This document shows positions 1-5,008 of a stretch of DNA of 8,924 bases, piece after piece. The first letter of the stretch is position 1. Every line of letters begins with the position of its first letter. The notes below the pieces were generated by a model. That model was not told the origin of the DNA, made no database searches, and saw only the letters and a list, made by a program, of their open reading frames with translations. This DNA is from an uncultured Eubacteriales bacterium. GTDB taxonomy: Bacteria > Bacillota > Clostridia > Christensenellales > CAG-138. The stretch spans positions 1 to 8,924 of the forward strand of contig CACXNN010000042.1 in assembly GCA_902768995.1 (NCBI GenBank), read 5' to 3'. A program made the translations under genes and the position numbers.

Positions 1-2
1 AA

Positions 3-34
3 AAAGCCCAGAAACTCTAAGTTTTTTGGGCTTT
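3..34. terminator. Hairpin terminator at the left edge, possibly bidirectional
   Basis: AAAGCCCA (3-10) pairs perfectly with TGGGCTTT (27-34), and inside it AAACT (12-16) pairs with AGTTT (20-24), giving a long stem with a three-base loop. Read on the minus strand, the stem runs straight into a T tract (bases 5-1), the classical intrinsic terminator form. On the plus strand the tail is weaker (TTTCATTAT). It probably ends a gene to the left of the window, a transcript coming from the right, or both. The missing left flank prevents a decision on direction. Confidence 0.6.
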
Positions 35-50
35 CATTATGTGGTATAAT
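22..50 (+). promoter_or_regulatory. Extended -10 promoter upstream of the candidate RNA
   Basis: TGGTATAAT at 42-50 is a perfect extended -10 element (TGn followed by TATAAT at 45-50). The -35 position, with 17-base spacing, falls on TTTTTT (22-27), a poor match, but extended -10 promoters tolerate this. Transcription would start near base 57. There is no ribosome binding site or reading frame just downstream, which suggests that this promoter drives a non-coding RNA or a very long leader. The -35 region lies within the hairpin at 3-34. Confidence 0.6.
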
Positions 51-56
51 TCCTAA

Positions 57-355
57 TGCAACATTTTTACCACATTTTGTTCTGGAAGGGCTGTTTTCAT
101 TAATAGGTCAGCTGCCCCTACGATGCTAACAAGAGAATAAAGAACAGCTGATCAAAAGGAGCCTGAAAGGCCAATACTTTCGGTTCGAATCCGGACAGGG
201 ACGCAAACCCCGAAAAATGCATTTCATGGGTTGCCTTAAGCCTTATCCTAAGTGTGACGACCAGTCTTCATCCAAGAATGAATTTGTTCACACCATAAAC
301 CGTATATTTCGTGTGCATCTCCAAGATCCTTTTCTTTCTTTGATGGATAAGGCGA
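57..355 (+). ncRNA. Candidate structured non-coding RNA, family not assigned
   Basis: This stretch holds no plausible reading frame but many complementary segments. GCTGTTTT (90-97) pairs with AGAACAGC (141-148). GCCT (161-164) pairs with AGGC (168-171). TTCGG (179-183) pairs with CCGGA (191-195) around the seven-base loop TTCGAAT. GC(A)AACCC (203-210) pairs with GGGTTGC (228-234) with A205 bulged. GTGTGA (252-257) pairs with TCACAC (288-293) and encloses TTCAT (267-271)/ATGAA (278-282). GCCTTATCC (240-248) pairs over a long distance with GGATAAGGC (345-353). Two pairs are T-G on the plus strand (96/142, 180/194); these are allowed as U-G in a plus-strand transcript but would be A-C on the other strand, so the plus strand is favoured. 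An extended -10 promoter would start the RNA near 57. The 3' end is undefined and I see no clear intrinsic terminator after 355. It could be a member of a known large clostridial RNA class (raiA is one candidate I cannot confirm), a riboswitch, or new. Confidence 0.5.
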
Positions 356-473
356 GAAACACATTGTTTGTTTGAGTCATAGGCAGGCACGAATTGTTGA
401 CGTACGTCTAGAGAACACACACAATCAAAGACTTTTGCGATGGAATCATTTCACTTCTCGAACCAACTATCTG
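356..473. other. Non-coding stretch between candidate RNA and hydrogenase promoter
   Basis: I see no gene here. The only notable element is the perfect 10-base palindrome GACGTACGTC at 399-408, 66 bases upstream of the -35 box of the hydrogenase promoter; it could be an operator half-pair or chance. A short CAAA/TTTG inverted repeat around 427-437 is too weak to be a terminator. The candidate RNA may extend into this region. Confidence 0.4.
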
Positions 474-502
474 TTGACAAGGCAAGCTGCGATCTGTATG
501 AT
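474..502 (+). promoter_or_regulatory. Sigma-A promoter of the hydrogenase gene
   Basis: TTGACA (474-479) is a perfect -35 box, separated by exactly 17 bases from TATGAT (497-502), a five-of-six -10 box. Transcription should start near base 509, leaving a 5' leader of about 74 bases before the ATG at 583. The leader shows no obvious hairpin. No inverted repeat resembling a Rex (redox regulator) site overlaps the promoter. Confidence 0.8.
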
Positions 503-582
503 AATATACATAATTGTAGCATTTCTTTACCCATCCGACCACTACCCCTGATGACGACATTCAAACAGACGAGGGAGCCGAC

Positions 583-2088
583 ATGATCACGAACGACAAA
601 GGGATCGTAGAACTGAAGCACTTTATCTTGCGGGAGGTCTGCCGCCTGGCGTGGGAGGATCGGCTGACGCAAGAGGAGACGGAAAAGATTGTCTGCCAGG
701 TTAGCCCGGGACCAAAGCCACAGTACCGTTGCTGTGTCTATAAGGAGCGGGAGATCGTCCGGGGCCGCATTCGCCTCGCCCAAGGTATGAGCCCTGAAGC
801 GGGTTCTCCTACCAAGAACGTGGTGGCCGTCATCCCCGCCGCCTGCGATGATTGTCCCATTCAAGATTATTTCGTCACGGATATCTGCCGCTTCTGCTTG
901 GGCAAGGCCTGCCTGAATTCCTGCCGATTCGGCGCCATCTCCCCCGGCGACGCCAAGATGCGCATCGAACCCAACAAATGCAAGTCCTGCGGTCAATGCG
1001 CCAAAGCCTGTCCCTATGGCGCCATCATTCATCAGGAGCGGCCCTGTAAGAAAGCCTGTCCTGTGGGCGCCATCTCCTATGACGCTGCGGGCATCTGCCG
1101 GATCGACGAATCCAAGTGCATCCATTGCGGCCACTGCATTCACAACTGTCCCTTCGGGGCCATCGGTTCCAAGATCTATGCCGTCGATGTGATACGGGCC
1201 ATCCGGGCAGGCAAACGGGTGGTGGCCATGTGCGCCCCGGCTACGGAGGGCCAGTTCGGGAAGGAAGCCAGCATGGCGGCCATCCGCAGCGCCCTGAAAA
1301 AGCTGGGATTCGCGGATATGGTGGAGGTGGGCTTGGGCGGGGATATGACCGCCGCCTTTGAAGCGCTGGAATGGATCGAGGCCCGGAAGGAGGGGCGGAT
1401 CATGACCACCTCCTGCTGTCCGGCTTTCATCTCCCTGTTGCGCCATCACTTCCCCAAGCTTTATGAAAAGAACAAATCCACCACTGTTTCGCCTATGATA
1501 GCCGTGTCCCGGTATCTGAAGTATCTGGACCCGGACTGTGTCACCGTATTCATCGGCCCCTGCATCGCCAAGAAGGGGGAAACGCTGAACGAGCTGATTG
1601 CGGATCGTGCGGATTACGCCCTGACCTTTGGGGAGATGGTGGCTATGCTGGATTCCCGGGGCGTTGAGATCGAACCGGTGGCGGAAGCGTATCAGGAATC
1701 GTCCCTTTTCGGGAAGCGTTTCGCGGGCAGCGGCGGCGTGGCCAGCGCTGTTTTGGAGGTCATGCAGGAGCTGGGGGAGGACACCTCCGACATCCGGCTT
1801 ACGACTTGCGCCGGAGGCGAGGAATGCAGAAAAGCCATGTTGCTTTTGAATGCGGGTCGTTTGAACACGGATTTCGTGGAGGGGATGATCTGTCCCGGCG
1901 GCTGCGTGGGCGGCCCATCCAAGCATCAGGCAGAGAATCTGGTCCTGCGGGCCAGGGAAGACCTTCTCAAGCAGGCGGACGGCAGAAAGATACTGGACAA
2001 TTTGGAACAGTATCCGATGGGGCGTTTTTCCATGCATCGGGACGGCAGTCTGCCCGAGGAGGTCCCTTCCTTTGTTTCGAAAGAATGA
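583..2088 (+). CDS. Monomeric [FeFe] hydrogenase, group B type
   Basis: 501 residues, probably cytoplasmic, interconverting protons and H2 with ferredoxin as the likely partner. The catalytic domain (about 210-475) shows the three H-cluster motifs: TTSCCP (275-280), FIGPCIAKK (323-331) and EGMICPGGCVGGP (433-445). By family comparison, C279, C327, C437 and C441 hold the H-cluster and C278 is the proton-relay cysteine. E260 and E263 match the proton-path glutamates. G325 sits where canonical enzymes have methionine (MPC). The N-terminal part has 16 cysteines: 88, 91, 102, 105, 110, 114, 133, 136, 139, 143, 155, 159, 179, 182, 185, 189, including two classic CxxCxxCxxxCP motifs, enough for three or four [4Fe-4S] clusters. 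There are no signal peptide, transmembrane or NADH-binding parts. The start at ATG 583 is set by GAGGGAG (571-577). The gene is alone between its own promoter and terminator; maturases HydE, HydF and HydG are not in the window. The physiological direction is unknown. Confidence 0.92.
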   Translation: MITNDKGIVELKHFILREVCRLAWEDRLTQEETEKIVCQVSPGPKPQYRCCVYKEREIVRGRIRLAQGMSPEAGSPTKNVVAVIPAACDDCPIQDYFVTDICRFCLGKACLNSCRFGAISPGDAKMRIEPNKCKSCGQCAKACPYGAIIHQERPCKKACPVGAISYDAAGICRIDESKCIHCGHCIHNCPFGAIGSKIYAVDVIRAIRAGKRVVAMCAPATEGQFGKEASMAAIRSALKKLGFADMVEVGLGGDMTAAFEALEWIEARKEGRIMTTSCCPAFISLLRHHFPKLYEKNKSTTVSPMIAVSRYLKYLDPDCVTVFIGPCIAKKGETLNELIADRADYALTFGEMVAMLDSRGVEIEPVAEAYQESSLFGKRFAGSGGVASAVLEVMQELGEDTSDIRLTTCAGGEECRKAMLLLNAGRLNTDFVEGMICPGGCVGGPSKHQAENLVLRAREDLLKQADGRKILDNLEQYPMGRFSMHRDGSLPEEVPSFVSKE

Positions 2089-2093
2089 ATCTG

Positions 2094-2122
2094 ACGCGGG
2101 ATGTGTTTCCCGCGTTTTTTTT
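2094..2122 (+). terminator. Strong intrinsic terminator after the hydrogenase
   Basis: ACGCGGGA (2094-2101) pairs perfectly with TCCCGCGT (2108-2115) around a six-base loop and is followed by a run of eight T (2115-2122). It begins five bases after the stop codon. It should separate the hydrogenase transcript from the citrate lyase operon. Confidence 0.93.
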
Positions 2123-2175
2123 CAAGCGCGTTGCGCCGAGAAAGATGCTTCGCACCCTATAGACAATACTTGATA

Positions 2176-2182
2176 AAGGAGG
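2176..2182 (+). promoter_or_regulatory. Ribosome binding site deciding the TTG start of citD
   Basis: AAGGAGG (2176-2182) stands eight bases before TTG 2191. The only in-frame ATG upstream, at 2102, lies inside the terminator hairpin and has no ribosome binding site. Translation from TTG gives the conserved CitD N-terminus, so the unusual start codon is well supported. Confidence 0.85.
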
Positions 2183-2190
2183 ACAAACAA

Positions 2191-2493
2191 TTGGAGATCG
2201 TCAAACCGGCCATGGCCGGAACGCTGGAATCCAGCGACGCCCAGATCATGGTGGAGCCCGGTGAAAATGGGATCGAGCTCTTTTTGAAGAGCAGCGTCAT
2301 GAACCAGTACGGACGGCAGATCAAAGCCACCGTATTGGAAACACTTGAGCGCCTGGGCGTGAAGAACGCCCGCGTCACCGTGGTGGACAAAGGCGCTTTG
2401 GACTGCACGCTCAAGGCTCGGGTGGAATGCGCCGTATTCCGCAGCGCCGACGCCTCTGAGAAGGACATTCCCTGGGGAGGTGCTGTCAGATGA
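2191..2493 (+). CDS. citD: Citrate lyase acyl carrier protein (gamma subunit)
   Basis: 100 residues, the usual size of CitD. It carries the 2'-(5''-triphosphoribosyl)-3'-dephospho-CoA group that shuttles acetyl and citryl thioesters during citrate cleavage in the cytoplasmic citrate lyase complex. With the TTG start the protein opens MEIVKPAMAGTLESSD, and Ser-14 falls exactly at the attachment serine known from the family (AGTLESSD). The rest, with KATVLETLERLGV (about 47-59) and a VVDKGALDCTLKARVE block (about 65-80), agrees with the family fold. It is the first gene of the lyase operon, and its stop overlaps the citE start (ATGA). No convincing promoter is visible between the upstream terminator and the gene; the best -10-like string is TATAGA at 2158-2163, with a poor -35. 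Confidence 0.93.
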   Translation: MEIVKPAMAGTLESSDAQIMVEPGENGIELFLKSSVMNQYGRQIKATVLETLERLGVKNARVTVVDKGALDCTLKARVECAVFRSADASEKDIPWGGAVR

Positions 2494-3404
2494 TCCCGAG
2501 ACCGAAACCGGAACGTTTCCGGCTGCGCCGCACCATGATGTTCATGAACGCGCAAAAGCCGGGCCTCATCAAGGACGCCTACATCTACGGCTGCGACAGC
2601 ATCATGCTGGATTTGGAGGACGCGGTGGCGGAGAATCAGAAGGACGCCGCCCGCTTCTCCCTGTATCACGCCCTCAAAACCATCGACTACGGCGGCACCG
2701 AGGTCATCGTCCGCATCAACGGCCTGGACACCCCCCACTGGCAGGAGGATATCCGGGTCTGCGTGGCGGGCGGGGCCGACGGCATCCGCATCGCCAAGTG
2801 TGAAAGCGCCCAGGATGTGCTGACGGTGGAAAAGGCCGTGGAGGCCGCCGAGGAGGAATTCGGCGTGGAGAAGGGTCGGACGCTCCTGATGGCGGCCCTG
2901 GAAAGCCCCAAGGGCATCCTGAACGCCTATGAGATCTGCGCCGCTTCGCCCCGTATGTTCGGCGTGGCCATCTCCGGCGGCGACTTCAGAAAGTGCATGC
3001 AGACCAAGCCCCAGCCCGATGGCGTGGATATGCTGGTGGCCCGGGGGCAGATGCTGATCGCGGCCCGCGCGGCCGGCATCCAGTGCTTCGACACCGTGTT
3101 CACCAATCTGGACGATCAGGCGGGGTTCGAAGCGGAGGTCCTTCAGAACAAGGCCATGGGCTTTGACGGCAAGAGCCTCATCAACCCCAAACAGATCCGA
3201 TTCGTCCATGAGGTCTTCGCTCCCACCGAGAAGGAGATTCTCCAGGCGGAGAAGATCGTGCGCGCCTATCGGGAGCAGAGCGCCGCCGGCGTGGGCGTAT
3301 TCACGGTGGACGGCAAGATGATCGACATCGCCTTCATCCCCGGCGCTGAGAGGACTTTGAAACTGGCCCGTGCGTGCGGCCTTTGGGAGGGGGATCTGGT
3401 ATGA
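2490..3404 (+). CDS. citE: Citrate lyase beta subunit (citryl-ACP lyase)
   Basis: 304 residues, normal for CitE. In the citrate lyase complex it cleaves citryl-ACP to acetyl-ACP and oxaloacetate, using Mg2+. A TIM-barrel of the HpcH/HpaI-CitE family is indicated by MLDLEDAV (39-46), VRIN (74-77), AALESPKG (135-142), AARAAG (191-196) and FDGKSLINPKQI (225-236). E138 and D165 correspond to the metal ligands of the family. One oddity: the segment that usually reads GAED is SGGD here (162-165), so the acidic residue before the metal-binding Asp is glycine. The C-terminal tail with FTVDGKMIDI (271-280) is typical of CitE and close relatives. The start codon overlaps the citD stop and the stop overlaps citF (both ATGA), which suggests translational coupling. 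A malyl- or other acyl-CoA lyase is possible from sequence alone, but the context settles the call. Confidence 0.95.
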   Translation: MIPRPKPERFRLRRTMMFMNAQKPGLIKDAYIYGCDSIMLDLEDAVAENQKDAARFSLYHALKTIDYGGTEVIVRINGLDTPHWQEDIRVCVAGGADGIRIAKCESAQDVLTVEKAVEAAEEEFGVEKGRTLLMAALESPKGILNAYEICAASPRMFGVAISGGDFRKCMQTKPQPDGVDMLVARGQMLIAARAAGIQCFDTVFTNLDDQAGFEAEVLQNKAMGFDGKSLINPKQIRFVHEVFAPTEKEILQAEKIVRAYREQSAAGVGVFTVDGKMIDIAFIPGAERTLKLARACGLWEGDLV

Positions 3405-4960
3405 AGAACGCAGTTGGCAGAGACATTCCCGATTTCCTGCTGCAAAACGGCAGGGAAGTGTATCAGGGCAAGAACTATATGGATGGCAAGTACCTCCAGA
3501 AGGCATCCCCCCGCACCCGTCGGTATGAGAAGCCCCAGGAAAGCAAGCTGGTGGATTCCATCGCGGACGCCCTGCGGCAGCTAGGCGCCAAGAGCGGCAT
3601 GACCTTCTCCTTCCATCACCACCTCCGGGACGGGGACTATGTGGTCAACATGGTCATGAAAGCCGCCATCGAGGAGCTGGGCTTGGAGGATCTGACCATC
3701 GCCGCTTCCAGCTTGGGCGCGGCCCACGATCCCATCGCCGATTATATCGAGCAGGGCAAGGTCGTCGGCATCCAGACCAGCGGCATCCGCGGCCGCATGG
3801 GCGAGGTGGTGTCCGCCGGCAAGCTGAAGACCCCGGCCATCATCCGCAGCCACGGCGGCCGTCCCCGGGCCATCGAGGCGGGGGAGGTCCATATCGACTT
3901 CGCCTTCGTCGCCGCTCCCACCAGCGATTGCGTGGGCAACTGCCGGGGCATCGGCGGCAAATCCAACTGCGGCTCCATGGGCTACGCCATGACCGACGCC
4001 AAATACGCCGATCATGTGGTGGTCGTCACCGACTGTCTGGTGGATTTTCCCAACATGCCTGCCAGCGTGGAGGCCATCGACGTGGACGCTGTGGTGGTGG
4101 TGGATTCCATCGGCAACCCCAAGAAGATCGCTTCCGCCGCCGCCCGCATCTCCCAGAATCCCCGGGACCTGATGATGGCGGAGAACGTGGCCAAGGTTAT
4201 CGCCTCCACACCCTATTTCAAGGAGGGTTTCTCCTTCCAGACCGGCGTGGGCGGGCCGTCCCTGGCGGCCAACCTGTTCCTGGAAAAGTTCATGGACGAA
4301 CGGAACATCAAGATGGGCTGGGCCATCGGCGGCATCTGCGGGCCTATGGTGGAGATGCTGAAGAAGGGCAAGGTGGGCAAGGTCATCGACGTGCAGGACT
4401 TTGATCTCGACGCGGTGAACTCCATCAACCAGACCCCCAACCACTTTGAAATGTCCGCCTCCCAGTACGCGAATCCGGCCAACAAGGGCGCCTTTGTCAA
4501 CAAGCTGGACTTTGTAGTCCTTGCTGCTCTGGAGATCGACACGGGCTTCAACGTGAACGTGCTTACGGGCTCCGATGGCGTGCTTCGCGGCGCCCCCGGC
4601 GGGCATCCCGACACGGCGGCGGGCAGCAAAGTCTGCATCATCGTCACGCCCCTCACCCGGGGGCGCATGGCCACGGTGTGCGAGCACGTGGTCACGGTCA
4701 CCACGCCGGGCGACTGCGTGGACGTGCTGGTCACGGACTACGGCATCGCCGTGAACCCCCTGCGGCCCGATCTCATCGAGTGTCTGGATAAGTCCGGCAT
4801 CCCCCATGTATCCATCGAATCCCTCAAGGAAAAGGCGTACAGCCTCGTCGGTCGTCCGGACGATCTCGAATGGGAGGATAAGGTCGTGGCCGTGCTGGAA
4901 GCCCGGGACGGCACCATTCTGGACGTGGTCCGCAAGATCAAGCCCTACACATTGAACTGA
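3401..4960 (+). CDS. citF: Citrate lyase alpha subunit (citrate:acetyl-ACP transferase)
   Basis: 519 residues, the family's usual length. It exchanges citrate for the acetyl group on CitD, forming citryl-ACP and free acetate; it belongs to the CoA-transferase fold superfamily. Visible motifs are FHHHLRDGD (71-79), SHGGRPRAIEAGE (150-162), GGKSNCGSMGYA (185-196), LEIDTGFNVNVLTGSDG (377-393) and GGHPDTAAGSK (400-410), the last very characteristic of CitF. I chose ATG 3401 because it overlaps the citE stop as ATGA and follows a purine-rich GGGAGGGGG stretch about 8 bases upstream; an earlier in-frame ATG at 3374 would extend 31 bases into citE and adds nine residues unlike the family. A 48-base gap separates it from the transporter gene. 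Codon use is strongly GC-biased, like its neighbours. Confidence 0.96.
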   Translation: MKNAVGRDIPDFLLQNGREVYQGKNYMDGKYLQKASPRTRRYEKPQESKLVDSIADALRQLGAKSGMTFSFHHHLRDGDYVVNMVMKAAIEELGLEDLTIAASSLGAAHDPIADYIEQGKVVGIQTSGIRGRMGEVVSAGKLKTPAIIRSHGGRPRAIEAGEVHIDFAFVAAPTSDCVGNCRGIGGKSNCGSMGYAMTDAKYADHVVVVTDCLVDFPNMPASVEAIDVDAVVVVDSIGNPKKIASAAARISQNPRDLMMAENVAKVIASTPYFKEGFSFQTGVGGPSLAANLFLEKFMDERNIKMGWAIGGICGPMVEMLKKGKVGKVIDVQDFDLDAVNSINQTPNHFEMSASQYANPANKGAFVNKLDFVVLAALEIDTGFNVNVLTGSDGVLRGAPGGHPDTAAGSKVCIIVTPLTRGRMATVCEHVVTVTTPGDCVDVLVTDYGIAVNPLRPDLIECLDKSGIPHVSIESLKEKAYSLVGRPDDLEWEDKVVAVLEARDGTILDVVRKIKPYTLN

Positions 4961-5008
4961 CAGTATAAACATATTTACCCGAAAAAGAAACAGGAGGATC
5001 CATCATCT

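Noticed and set aside
110..205. tRNA gene ending in the T-arm at 179-195
   Set aside because: No 7-bp acceptor stem, anticodon arm or D arm could be fitted around the T-arm-like hairpin, and no CCA follows.
196..235. True c-di-GMP-I riboswitch
   Set aside because: Only two short strings match; the conserved 5' strand, the GAAA tetraloop hairpin and the receptor helix are absent or too short.
284..294. Half of a Rex redox-regulator site (TTGTTCACACC)
   Set aside because: The second half with proper spacing is missing, it is far from the hydrogenase promoter, and the bases are already used in the GTGTGA/TCACAC stem.
451..2037. Long open frame on the minus strand opposite the hydrogenase
   Set aside because: It has no recognisable domain, mirrors the GC-rich codon pattern of the plus-strand gene, and lies opposite a clear [FeFe] hydrogenase with its own promoter and terminator.
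3374..3400. Earlier citF start codon
   Set aside because: It would overlap citE by 31 bases and add nine residues unlike CitF, whereas ATG 3401 gives the usual ATGA overlap and family-like N-terminus.
2157..3506. Long open frame on the minus strand opposite citD-citE
   Set aside because: It shows a His/Asp/Gly-rich shadow composition, no family motif, and full overlap with two certain genes.
3581..4972. Long open frame on the minus strand opposite citF
   Set aside because: Extreme His, Asp and Gly content is typical of the reverse of GC-rich codons; there are no motifs.
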